12,143 bases of DNA from Gammaproteobacteria bacterium (lineage in GTDB: Bacteria; Pseudomonadota; Gammaproteobacteria; Xanthomonadales; Xanthomonadaceae): contig JANYBA010000045.1 of assembly GCA_025360985.1 (NCBI GenBank), positions 1 through 12,143 on the forward strand, written 5' to 3'. The position numbers and the translations under genes are program-made. The notes below the pieces were generated by a model. The model ran no database searches, had not been told where the DNA came from, and saw nothing but the letters and a program-made list of their open reading frames with translations. Below, piece after piece: positions 1-7,019 of the stretch; the first letter of the stretch is position 1; every line of letters begins with the position of its first letter.

Positions 1-1180
1 CCCGGCGCATGTCCAGGCGTTCCTCGATGCGCAGCAGGCGGCGGTTGACCAGGGTCGCGAGCGAATCCGCCGACGCGCCTTCGGCCGCCAGCGCCTTGAT
101 CACGCGCTCCTCGGCCAGGCTTTCGCGGTAGCCGGACTCGGTCAGCAGTTCGTCTTCGATCACCCGGCGCACCCCGGCCGGCTGGTCGGCGAGGGTGCGT
201 TCGTAGAATTCCGACAAAATGGTGTCGCGCGATCCGGCGAGCAGGTCGGCGGAAATCTCGGCGCGGCCCTGCGACTGGCGCACGGTATTGAGTTCGCGGC
301 AGACCAGGCTCAACAGCGACGGCTCGATCTCGGCATTGCCCAGTTCGGAACCGCCGGCGACGAAACGCACGATCGACTCCGCCACTTCCTGCGACACCAG
401 CTTGCCACCGGGCTTGACCACCGCGCTCAGCGCCTGCGCGCCGGTCATGCGCGCCAGGCGCATGCGGTTCTGGGTGATCGAGGGCATGATCGACTTCACG
501 CCTTCCAGGTGTGCCAGGTAATCCTCGCGCAGGGCGATCAGCACGCGGTAATCGGCGCGCGCGAAATCGAAATCCTCGGCGGCGTTGTCGTCCTGTTCGA
601 TCCGCGTTTCCAGCGCTGCCGGCGGCCGGTTCTCGACCAGGTCGGCGAGCTGCTCGAGAAACTCGCGCGCCCGGAGCTTTCCGGCGTCGTCGGCTTGCGC
701 CAGGGTGAACACCTCTTCGAATTGATCGAAGATCAACAACGGCATCAGCACGCGGCCGTCGCTGCCCTTGAGCAGGTCGCCACGGTGGTGCAGGAACTCC
801 CACAGCGACTCGCCTTCGATCGCGCTACCGGGTCGCGTCCAGACGCCCGCCGATGCTGCGGACTTCATGATCGCCTGTTTGATCTGTTCGGCGGGGGTGG
901 GTGAATTCGGCGCGTAGACGATGCGCACGTAAATCGGGCAATACCCTTCTGCACGCAGCCGCGGCACGATGCCGGCGCGCAACAGCGAGGTCTTGCCCAG
1001 GCCGGACTGGCCGAACAGCACGGTCAGCAGCTTGCGCTGCACGCGCCGGCACAGTTCGGCGGTTTCCTCGTCGCGACCGTGGAAATAGGCGCGGGTTTCC
1101 TCCGAGTACGAAAACAGGCCCAGCCAGGGATGCTCAGGATCGATGGTCACTTCGTTGACGCTACTGGCCGGCGAACTCAT
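1..1180 (-). CDS. nSTAND1-type P-loop NTPase (partial, C-terminus beyond left edge)
   Basis: An open frame of 393 codons runs from the ATG at 1180 to the window edge without a stop. Residues about 20-60 (WLGLFSYSEE...YFHGRDEE) followed by Walker A GQSGLGKT (57-64, K63) and a Walker B-like stretch LLIFDQFEE (148-156) are typical of the novel-STAND 1 family. LSLVCRELN, near residue 280, is another conserved stretch of that family. STAND proteins are ATP-driven switches that sense a signal and then release or assemble an effector. The start overlaps the stop of the upstream SIR2-TIR gene (ATGA, 1177-1180), so the two are probably translationally coupled. The NTPase would be the sensor and the TIR protein the effector; this division of labour is inference. 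Many family members end in WD40 or TPR-like repeats, which would lie outside this window. The NTPase assignment is strong, the immune role is inferred. Confidence 0.88.
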   Translation of the reverse strand, partial: MSSPASSVNEVTIDPEHPWLGLFSYSEETRAYFHGRDEETAELCRRVQRKLLTVLFGQSGLGKTSLLRAGIVPRLRAEGYCPIYVRIVYAPNSPTPAEQIKQAIMKSAASAGVWTRPGSAIEGESLWEFLHHRGDLLKGSDGRVLMPLLIFDQFEEVFTLAQADDAGKLRAREFLEQLADLVENRPPAALETRIEQDDNAAEDFDFARADYRVLIALREDYLAHLEGVKSIMPSITQNRMRLARMTGAQALSAVVKPGGKLVSQEVAESIVRFVAGGSELGNAEIEPSLLSLVCRELNTVRQSQGRAEISADLLAGSRDTILSEFYERTLADQPAGVRRVIEDELLTESGYRESLAEERVIKALAAEGASADSLATLVNRRLLRIEERLDMRR

Positions 1181-2574
1181 GCGCGCCTCCCGGCCAGGTC
1201 CTGCAGCCGGCGCAGGAACTCCGGCGGTGGTTCGCCGTCGGGCATACGCACGATGTGCAGGGCCTTGAACTGTTCGGGCACCAGCGCCTGCGCTTCCGGG
1301 GTGTCGTCGATGCACACCGGCAGGATGAACACGCCGCCGTCGGCGATGTTGCGGGCGCGATCGACCGCATAACTCCATTCGCGCCGGAAATAAGCTTCGT
1401 GCCGGCGCTGGGTGGTGGCGGAAATGACCGGCACGAAGAAACTGCAGCGATTGATGTTCGCGCGGATTTTCCGGTCGTAGTCGTCGCCGCCCTCGAGCCG
1501 GTCGAGGTCGAACCACGTGGTCAGGCCGGCGGCATCGAGCGATGCTTTCAGGCGCTGCACGGCTGGCAGGTCTTCGCGCGCATAGCTGATGAAGATGGCG
1601 TTCTCGGGCATCTCGCGCGCCGGCGGCAGGAAGCGCTGCGGAGCGTGGCCGTTGCCGTTGGCCACAGCCTGCGGGCGCTGGCGCTTGCTCCAGCGCGCGT
1701 GCAGTTCGGCGACGAAAGCCTCGGCGCCGCCGTAGACGCGGGTGCGCACGCTGACCTGCTGCAGAAAGGCGACCAGGCGGCCGTCCTGCATGGTGTGGTC
1801 GTCGGCGAAGACTTCGGTGAAATCGCGCGGATCGGACAGGCGCTTGCGCTTGGCCATGCGCAGGAACAGCCGCGCCAGCCAGTTGGAGAAATCGCTGCCG
1901 ATCAGCAAGAGATGATTGTGCTCGAGTTCGTGGAAAAGTTTCTCCGGCGTCAGGTGCTCGGACTGCAGGGCGCAGATGAACTCGAGCATGTCCTCGTCGG
2001 ACAGCACGTAGGTCGGCGAGGCCGACAACCGGCCGAGCAGGTGGTAGACCACCGTGCGCTGCAGCTGGCTGCGTTCGCTCGGCAAGTCGGCGACCCGGTT
2101 CGGTGCGTAGGCAATCACCTCGGCCGAGGCGGCGCCGCCGTGGCGCTCGAGGTTGATGGCGTTTTCCAGCAGCGGATCGAAGGTGGTGGTGACGAACAGG
2201 TCGAAGTCGGTGATCTGGGCCAGCTGGCGCAGCGCCAGCGGCGGCGCGAACTCGACCTCGCGCATGATCGAGCGCAGGCGCGTATAGGCTTCCTCGCGCC
2301 GGCCGCGCTGGCCGAGGTAGCAGCACATGACGTCGTTCAAGGTCAGCGGCTGCGGCAGGCCGACGATGTCGACCGAAAGTTTCGCCGCCAGCTTTTCCGC
2401 CAGCCATTCGTACAGGGGGCGCACGCCGGCGTCGGTCTGCACGCGCAACAGGTCCGGCCCGATGATCGGGATGACCCGGCGTTCCTCGATGTAGTTGAGC
2501 AGGTCGTCCCAGGCGTCTTCGTCGAATTCCTGCAGCGGCGCGTTGTTGGCCGGGGCCAAGTTCATCGATTGCAT
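1177..2574 (-). CDS. SIR2-like domain - TIR domain fusion protein, probable NAD-consuming immune effector
   Basis: The protein has 465 aa. Residues about 20-300 resemble the SIR2_2-like fold: VIPIIGPDLL (34-43) where the NAD-binding GAG loop is expected, FVTTTFDPLLENAI (127-140) at the TTN(Y/F)D position, YHLLG with H178 at the HLHG position, and HLLLIGSDFSNWLARLF (221-237). A linker (about 300-323) leads to a TIR domain (about 325-445) with IFISYARED (327-335), TWFDLDRLEGGD (353-364) and FRREW, where E399 is the likely catalytic glutamate. TIR NADases cleave NAD+ and give abortive infection or a signal molecule. The usual SIR2 asparagine is Thr131 and the GAG motif is lost, so the SIR2-like part may be inactive. 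ATG 2574 is preceded by GAGG at about 10 nt; M4 is an alternative start. A TACACT hexamer (complement 2614-2619) could be a -10 box, but no good -35 is seen. The nSTAND1 gene follows with a 4-bp overlap. Confidence 0.85.
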   Translation of the reverse strand: MQSMNLAPANNAPLQEFDEDAWDDLLNYIEERRVIPIIGPDLLRVQTDAGVRPLYEWLAEKLAAKLSVDIVGLPQPLTLNDVMCCYLGQRGRREEAYTRLRSIMREVEFAPPLALRQLAQITDFDLFVTTTFDPLLENAINLERHGGAASAEVIAYAPNRVADLPSERSQLQRTVVYHLLGRLSASPTYVLSDEDMLEFICALQSEHLTPEKLFHELEHNHLLLIGSDFSNWLARLFLRMAKRKRLSDPRDFTEVFADDHTMQDGRLVAFLQQVSVRTRVYGGAEAFVAELHARWSKRQRPQAVANGNGHAPQRFLPPAREMPENAIFISYAREDLPAVQRLKASLDAAGLTTWFDLDRLEGGDDYDRKIRANINRCSFFVPVISATTQRRHEAYFRREWSYAVDRARNIADGGVFILPVCIDDTPEAQALVPEQFKALHIVRMPDGEPPPEFLRRLQDLAGRRA

Positions 2575-2670
2575 GCTCGAAACACCTCGTCGCGCCAGCC
2601 CGCGGGAATCTTCAGTGTACGGCGTCCATACCCGGGCGTGTGCTTGTCGCAGCGCAACAAACCCCTGCGC

Positions 2671-3453
2671 CTAGGCCTTGGTCTTGCTGCGCGCCTGGAC
2701 GATGATCTCGGCGATCGCGGCGTCGCCCTGCTGGATCAGTTCGATCGGCGTGAACTCGAAGCCCGAGAGCACCATGGCCTCACCGACGCACCATTCGCGG
2801 TGGGTGTCGGTGAACTTGCGCGTGCCAGCGGCGACCGCCTTGAGCATGGTGTCGTTCGGCGCCGGGCCGCCGTCCTCGGGTTCGGGCGGCGGCGCCGCCT
2901 TGCGCTCGCCGGTGGTGCGCGGCGATTTCGGCGCCGCCTTGGCGGCCTTGGCGGCCTTGAGCCATTCGATGCGGGCCAGGGCGACGGCGACCCGGTCCTT
3001 GCCGTCGCTCAGTTCGGGCACGGCCATGGCCAGCGCGCCGAGCAGGGCGTCGCGTTCGGATTCAAGCGCCTTGAAGGTCTTGTCCTGCTTCAGCTGCTTG
3101 GACTGGAGGTCGGTGATGGTCTTGCCGAGCTCGTGGATCTCGGTGGCCGGGTCGACCATGGCCTTGGTCTCCAGGCGCAGCATCACCTTTTTGCTCAGGG
3201 CATCGAACAGGGCCGGGTCGGAGAATTTCAGGTCGCGGGTGACCGTCTGCCAGGCCAGGGCGACCTGGTTGGGCGGCGGTTGCTTGCCGGCGGCCGGCGC
3301 GGCCGACGCGTCGGTGGCGGGCGCGGCCTTGGCATTGCCGAGCTGCTGCATGGCCGCGTCGATCCGCTCGCACAGTTCGGTCTTGTGGAAATCGCGCACG
3401 AGCTTGCGCAGCTCGATGCGGCAGTCGATCAGCAGGTTGCGCAGCTCTTTCAT
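2671..3453 (-). CDS. hypothetical protein with helical core and Ala/Pro-rich linkers (260 aa)
   Basis: I do not recognise this family. The frame is coding-like (high GC at third positions, sensible composition) and gives 260 aa from the ATG at 3453, the first residues being MKELRNLLIDCRIELRKLVRDF. The frame stays open to 3510, but the extra residues look like non-coding sequence and would read through a palindrome. The protein has a charged helical N-terminus (1-40), an Ala/Pro linker (41-62), a central helical segment with coiled-coil character (about 95-138, ELGKTITDLQSKQLKQDKTF), a second low-complexity linker of AAK and PEPE type (167-200), and a conserved-looking C-terminal block (about 201-255) containing REWCVGEAMVLSGFEFTPIEL. 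There is no signal peptide or membrane segment, so it is probably cytoplasmic. It lies 96 bp upstream of the SIR2-TIR gene on the same strand, so co-transcription is possible but unproven. No clear Shine-Dalgarno is present. Confidence 0.6.
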   Translation of the reverse strand: MKELRNLLIDCRIELRKLVRDFHKTELCERIDAAMQQLGNAKAAPATDASAAPAAGKQPPPNQVALAWQTVTRDLKFSDPALFDALSKKVMLRLETKAMVDPATEIHELGKTITDLQSKQLKQDKTFKALESERDALLGALAMAVPELSDGKDRVAVALARIEWLKAAKAAKAAPKSPRTTGERKAAPPPEPEDGGPAPNDTMLKAVAAGTRKFTDTHREWCVGEAMVLSGFEFTPIELIQQGDAAIAEIIVQARSKTKA

Positions 3454-3463
3454 CGCGGGGGGT

Positions 3464-3476
3464 CTGGACTGTCCAG
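3464..3476. promoter_or_regulatory. 13-bp palindrome upstream of the 260-aa gene, possible operator
   Basis: CTGGACTGTCCAG reads as perfect 6-bp arms around a central T. It sits 11-23 nt upstream of the start codon at 3453 on the minus strand, where a bound repressor or an RNA hairpin could block transcription or translation initiation. The half-site CTGGAC recurs at 3527-3532 in the same 87-bp gap. The function is inferred from position and symmetry only. Confidence 0.35.
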
Positions 3477-3540
3477 CGACAGCATAGGCCGATCCGGCCG
3501 CAGACGCCAAGACGCGCGGCGGCGGCTCTGGACAAGAGCG

Positions 3541-4932
3541 TCAGGGCGAGAGCAGGAAATACAGCAGGTTGTTCTCGAAATACGGGTTGGCGGTGAGCAG
3601 GATGTGCTTCTCGCACAGGAAGAAGCTCTGCGCGATCGGGAAGAAATGGAAGTCCTGGGTCGGCTGCCCGGGCGCCATCGGCTCGCGCGCAACCTGCGAG
3701 GCGCGGGTGACCAGGCCGTCGCCGGGCTCGAGCATCAGGCGATCGTAGTCCGGGCCACCGACCACCTTGGGCTCGCCTTTCTTGTGCTCGTGCACGTCGC
3801 CGGGCTTGAACACCAGGGTCGATCCGGTCGCGTCTTCGCGCAGCACGGCCCGGCCCGGGGTGAGTTCGCAGTCGCCGCCGAACACCGCGATCTGCACGCC
3901 GGTTGGCGGCGCCGGCGCGGTCAGCGCCAAGGCATATTTCCTGGCTCGTTGCAGGTTGGCCACGAAGGTCGCCTGCAGCGATTTCAGCGCCGCCTCGCCC
4001 TCGGCGGGCGCGGCCATCGCCGCGCGCACGCGCGCTTCGACCTCGGGCGAGTACACGCCCCAATGGCGATCGCGCCAAACGGCGTCGTCGTAGATGTCGA
4101 GCGCCACCGGTTTGCCGTCCACGCCGATGATCGACGCCACGCGCGGATGCGGCAGCGCCTCGTAGGGCGTGGCGAAGGTCGCCATCACTTCCACCGGCAG
4201 GGTCCGCAGGCCCACGCGCATGCCTTGCAGCAGGCGCTCCAGGCTGCTGACCGAGCCCAGCACCGGCGTGCCCAGCAGCACCAGCCGGCGCACGCGCTGG
4301 CCGCCTTCGTTCCAGGGCGTGAAGCTGCCCTGGCCGAGCACGTCGGTCGGGCCATAGCGCAGGTAATAGCTGGCGATCGTGCCGCCGTTGCTGTGGGCGA
4401 TGATGTCGACCTTCTGCGCCGGGTTGTGGTAATCGCGGCGGATCTGCTCGATCAGCGCGTGCAGCTTGCGCACCGCCTCGATGTTGTCCTTGCGCCAGTC
4501 GTAGAGCAGCACGTAGTAGCGGCGGCGATCCTCGGGACCGTGCACCGGCTCGCCGGGCACGCCGCGCTGAAAGCGGGCGACGGTCTCCAGGCTGTTGACC
4601 AGGGCGCCGTAGAAATCCACGCCGGCGACGTCGTAGATCAGCGCGCCCGGCACCAGGCCTTCGCCTTCGCGGTCTTCGCTGCTCATGCGCGCGAGGTCGG
4701 CGTAAGTGCTGAAGGCGATCGTGCCCAGGGAGCCGGGCCAGAATTCCTTGCCGGTCTTGGCGTCGACCAGGGTCGAGCCGGCCAGGCCGTGGATGACGAT
4801 CACCGGCGGCTGGTCCGGTTGCTGGACCTCGTTCTCGTACAGGCGCGCCAGGTCCGGGCGCGGCTCGCCGATGCTGCTGCAGGCGGTCAAGGCGAGCAGG
4901 AAGAACAATTGCAGCAAGCGGCGCAAGGACAT
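3541..4932 (-). CDS. lipoprotein alpha/beta hydrolase, LCAT-like (lipase/acyltransferase family)
   Basis: The 463-aa product starts with a lipoprotein signal peptide (MSLRRLLQLFFLLALTAC), with lipobox LTAC and lipidated Cys18, so it should be anchored in the envelope. The following +2/+3 residues are Ser-Ser. The mature part is an alpha/beta hydrolase: oxyanion region VIVIHGLAGS (44-53), nucleophile elbow AHSNGG with Ser181 (179-184), LVLLGTPVLGS (217-227), EPGDGLVTRAS (402-412) with a likely acid Asp405, and a C-terminal His443 in EKHILLTANPYF. This order (HGxxGS, AHSxGG, GTP, GDGxV, late His) matches the lecithin:cholesterol acyltransferase-like group, so the substrate is probably an ester lipid; the exact substrate cannot be read from the sequence. 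ATG 4932 has GGAG about 8 nt upstream. The gene is divergent from the barstar-like gene across a 146-bp gap and is followed on the same strand by the 260-aa gene 87 bp on. Confidence 0.82.
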   Translation of the reverse strand: MSLRRLLQLFFLLALTACSSIGEPRPDLARLYENEVQQPDQPPVIVIHGLAGSTLVDAKTGKEFWPGSLGTIAFSTYADLARMSSEDREGEGLVPGALIYDVAGVDFYGALVNSLETVARFQRGVPGEPVHGPEDRRRYYVLLYDWRKDNIEAVRKLHALIEQIRRDYHNPAQKVDIIAHSNGGTIASYYLRYGPTDVLGQGSFTPWNEGGQRVRRLVLLGTPVLGSVSSLERLLQGMRVGLRTLPVEVMATFATPYEALPHPRVASIIGVDGKPVALDIYDDAVWRDRHWGVYSPEVEARVRAAMAAPAEGEAALKSLQATFVANLQRARKYALALTAPAPPTGVQIAVFGGDCELTPGRAVLREDATGSTLVFKPGDVHEHKKGEPKVVGGPDYDRLMLEPGDGLVTRASQVAREPMAPGQPTQDFHFFPIAQSFFLCEKHILLTANPYFENNLLYFLLSP

Positions 4933-4947
4933 CGGGGGCTCCGGAAA

Positions 4948-4970
4948 GGCAGCGTATGGTCGGCGCTGCC
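4948..4970. repeat. inverted repeat (7-bp arms, 9-nt loop) in leader of the lipase gene
   Basis: GGCAGCG (4948-4954) and CGCTGCC (4964-4970) are perfectly complementary arms around a 9-nt loop. The element lies 16-38 nt upstream of the hydrolase start (4932, minus strand). It could be an operator or a leader hairpin. There is no U-tract, so it is not an intrinsic terminator. Confidence 0.4.
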
Positions 4971-4971
4971 C

Positions 4972-4997
4972 TGGTTTCCATCAAGTGGTTCATCAAG
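4972..4997. repeat. imperfect direct repeat in the divergent lipase / barstar-like promoter region
   Basis: TGGTTTCCATCAAG (4972-4985) is followed immediately by TGGTTCATCAAG (4986-4997), two near-identical copies differing by a 2-nt deletion. It directly follows the inverted repeat at 4948-4970 in the shared 146-bp divergent region, where paired regulator sites would be plausible. The function is unknown. Confidence 0.35.
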
Positions 4998-5065
4998 CGG
5001 CTGGCGCACACAGGCGTGTCGCGCCGGCGGCGATGGCGTATCGTCGCGACCAACAAGTGAACGGC

Positions 5066-5071
5066 AAAGGA
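5066..5071 (+). promoter_or_regulatory. ribosome-binding site deciding a GTG start (barstar-like gene)
   Basis: AAAGGA ends 7 nt before the GTG at 5079. No in-frame ATG lies near it, so this Shine-Dalgarno supports GTG as the true start of the barstar-like gene. Confidence 0.55.
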
Positions 5072-5078
5072 ATCGATC

Positions 5079-5453
5079 GTGGGCGTGTTGTGGTTCGATG
5101 GCCTGCTCACCCGGCTCGACGACGCCGGCGTGTATTTCCTGCCCGAGCCCGACCTCGACGAGCTGCTCGAGGCCGCCGCCATCAACCGTTTTCCCTTGCT
5201 GCGGGTCAATCTTGCCGGTTGCCGCGATGCGGAGGACTTGCGCCTTCGCCTGGGCTTCGCTGGCGGCCACGCCGAGGCCCATGGCCTGGTGCTGTTGCTC
5301 GAACACAGCGATCAGCTGCGCGCGGCGGCGCCGGCCGATTTCAAATCGGCGATGGAAACCCTGCAGGCGGCGAGCCGCGAGTGGGCGGGGCGGGGGAAAC
5401 CCTTGTGGACGTTCATCGCCATGGCCGAAGACGAGTTCGACGCGCTGGCCTGA
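5079..5453 (+). CDS. barstar-like protein lacking the FPxxFGxNWDAL segment
   Basis: The GTG start gives 124 aa. The N-terminal half (GVYFLPEPDLDELLEAAA, then FPLLRVNLAGCRDAEDL, 38-54) and the C-terminal half (GLVLLLEHSDQLRAAAPADF, 69-88, then SREWAGRGKPLWTFIAM, 99-115) match the pattern of barstar-family RNase inhibitors in xanthomonads. Between them, at about residues 58-68 (LGFAGGHAEAH), the usual stretch with the FPxxFGxNWDALxDCL signature is absent. That stretch carries the acidic residues with which B. amyloliquefaciens barstar binds barnase (Asp35, Asp39). The frame is intact on both sides, so this is an in-frame loss or a divergent subfamily. No barnase-like gene is adjacent. The UPF0149 gene begins 42 bp downstream, so the two may be co-transcribed. 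The family call rests on pattern recall and is moderate. Confidence 0.6.
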   Translation: MGVLWFDGLLTRLDDAGVYFLPEPDLDELLEAAAINRFPLLRVNLAGCRDAEDLRLRLGFAGGHAEAHGLVLLLEHSDQLRAAAPADFKSAMETLQAASREWAGRGKPLWTFIAMAEDEFDALA

Positions 5454-5495
5454 TGCGACAATGACCGCCCACGCCGCCGCCACTTCTGCCAAACC

Positions 5496-6110
5496 ATGCC
5501 CACTCCCACGCCCCTGAACGATGCCCAGCTCGAACGCCTCGGCGAATTGCTCGACCTGCGCGCCGTGCCCTTCGCCGGTTTCAACCTCGAGGCGCTCGAC
5601 GGTTTCCTGTCGGCGCTGGCGGTGAGCCCCGAGCCGGTCGAGCCGGACGAATGGCAGCCGCTGGTCTGGGGCGGCAAATTGCCGCGCTGGGAAAACCTGG
5701 CCGAATCGGCGGAAGTGCAGGGCCTGGTGATGGCGCACTGGGCGACCTGCCAGACGCGCGCGCGGCTAGGCGATGACGGCGCCGACGATTACTCCCCGTT
5801 GCTCTGGTTGCCGGAAGATCCGCTGGCCGAACAACCCGACGCGCTCGACGTCGGCCACGACTGGGCGCACGGTTTTTTCCGCGCGGTCGAACTTCGCGAA
5901 GAAGGCTGGCAAGCCTGGGTCGATGCCGAGGACTGGATCGACGAGATCTTCGGCCTCATCCAGGAACTCGCCACCGGCATTGTCGAGGCCGAACCCGGCG
6001 AACCGGACGAACCGCTGAGTTACAAGGAGCGCCTGGAAATCGTCGCCAGCCTGCCAGGCATGCTCGCCGACCTGCACGAGCACCGCGCCGGGCACACCCG
6101 CGCGAGTTAG
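5496..6110 (+). CDS. UPF0149 family protein (YecA/YgfB type)
   Basis: The 204-aa product has the hallmark N-terminal block of UPF0149: LEALDGFLSALAVSPEPVEP (31-50), then EWQPLVWGG (52-60). A middle GHDWAHGFFRAVELREEGW (120-138) corresponds to the conserved WAxGFxxg region. There is no C-terminal SEC-C zinc-binding motif (CxCxSGKKxKxCC), unlike many YecA proteins, so it is a short form. The product is acidic and cytoplasmic, with no signal or membrane segment. The biochemical role of the family is not established in general. ATG 5496 has only a weak Shine-Dalgarno; an ATG at 5461 is out of frame. The stop (TAG, 6108-6110) overlaps the stop of the convergent universal stress gene. Confidence 0.8.
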   Translation: MPTPTPLNDAQLERLGELLDLRAVPFAGFNLEALDGFLSALAVSPEPVEPDEWQPLVWGGKLPRWENLAESAEVQGLVMAHWATCQTRARLGDDGADDYSPLLWLPEDPLAEQPDALDVGHDWAHGFFRAVELREEGWQAWVDAEDWIDEIFGLIQELATGIVEAEPGEPDEPLSYKERLEIVASLPGMLADLHEHRAGHTRAS

Positions 6111-6952
6111 TGGGAGAACAACACCGGCGTGGTCGCACCGGCGGAAACGTCGCGGGTGCAGCCGCCGAGCACCCACTCGCGCAAGCGGGCATGGCCGTAG
6201 CCGCCCATCACCAGCCAGTCGGTGCCGCTCTCGCGCACCTGCGCCAAGAGGCAGGCGCCGGTGCTCTTGCCGGCGCGCGGCAGGGCAATCACGTGGGCAT
6301 CGAAACCGTGCCGGGCCAGGTGCTGGGCGATGTCGGCGCCGGGCTGCTCGCCATGGCGGCCTTCGCTGACCACCGGATCGACCATCACCACGTCCACGCG
6401 CGCGCCGCGGGCGAACAGCGGCAGCGCGTCGTGCAAGGCGCGGCTGGATTCCGGCGTCGGCTTCCAGGCCACGGCCACGTGGCGCGGCGCGGCCTGGAAT
6501 TTCGCGCCCTGCGGCACCAGCAGCACGGGGCGCCCGGAGTTCAGCAACAGTGCCTTGAAGTTCAGCGGAAAACGCGGCCGGCCGTCGTCGCCGTCCGATC
6601 GTCCAAGCACCGACAGGTCGGCGTGGCGGGCGTGCAGGGCGGCGGTCTCCTCGCTCCAGAGCAGCAAGGCATCGGCGACGCGCACTTCCGAGGAAATCGC
6701 CTCGCGCGCCAGCCGCGCCCGCGCGCTGGCCGCCAGCGCCGCCGCTTCGGCGTGGGCGTTGTCGCGCAGCGTCTGGTCGACGTCGGCCGGGACCATGCCC
6801 CAGTCGGTGATCATCGGCATGGGGTTTTCCATCGTCACCAGCGCCGCCAGGTGCGCGCCATGCGCGCTGGCCAGGGCGATCGCGGCTTCCATCGCCGCGC
6901 CATCGCCGGGGCTGTTGAGCAGGGGAACGAAAATATCCTTGAGCGTGGCCAT
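6107..6952 (-). CDS. universal stress protein, tandem UspA domains
   Basis: The ATG at 6952 gives 281 aa, the length of two fused UspA domains (UspE-like). Domain 1 (about 3-147) begins KDIFVPLLNSPGDGAAMEAAI and ends ...NSGRPVLLVP; it lacks a good ATP motif. Domain 2 (about 155-279) ends with WLVMGGYGHARLREWVLGG, giving the G-2x-G-9x-G pattern of ATP-binding Usp proteins (G250, G253, G263), though the usual following Ser/Thr is Gly264. The open frame extends far upstream to 7633, but homology starts at MATLKDIFVP. An FNR/Anr-type box at 7020-7033, with a -10-like hexamer about 22 nt nearer the gene, suggests induction at low oxygen, as is common for usp genes in pseudomonads and relatives. 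The 3' end overlaps the UPF0149 gene by 4 bp (TTAG). Confidence 0.86.
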   Translation of the reverse strand: MATLKDIFVPLLNSPGDGAAMEAAIALASAHGAHLAALVTMENPMPMITDWGMVPADVDQTLRDNAHAEAAALAASARARLAREAISSEVRVADALLLWSEETAALHARHADLSVLGRSDGDDGRPRFPLNFKALLLNSGRPVLLVPQGAKFQAAPRHVAVAWKPTPESSRALHDALPLFARGARVDVVMVDPVVSEGRHGEQPGADIAQHLARHGFDAHVIALPRAGKSTGACLLAQVRESGTDWLVMGGYGHARLREWVLGGCTRDVSAGATTPVLFSH

Positions 6953-7019
6953 GGCGGTCTCTGGGTGCGGCGCCCGCGCGGCGCCCGGATTCAGGCTACT
7001 CCCCTGCCTGCGCCGTTGA

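Noticed and set aside
2614..2619. TACACT as a -10 box for the SIR2-TIR gene
   Set aside because: Position is plausible, but the expected -35 region reads CACACG, so it is too weak to list as a promoter.
3062..5209. A 715-codon minus-strand frame overlapping the hydrolase gene
   Set aside because: The translation is Arg/Ala/Gly-rich noise, while the alternative frame has a signal peptide and a complete hydrolase motif set.
1255..5517. A 1420-codon open frame on the plus strand
   Set aside because: It runs antisense to the SIR2-TIR, 260-aa and hydrolase genes, has repetitive Arg/Gly/Ala/Gln/His-rich composition and no recognisable motif. It is a high-GC shadow.
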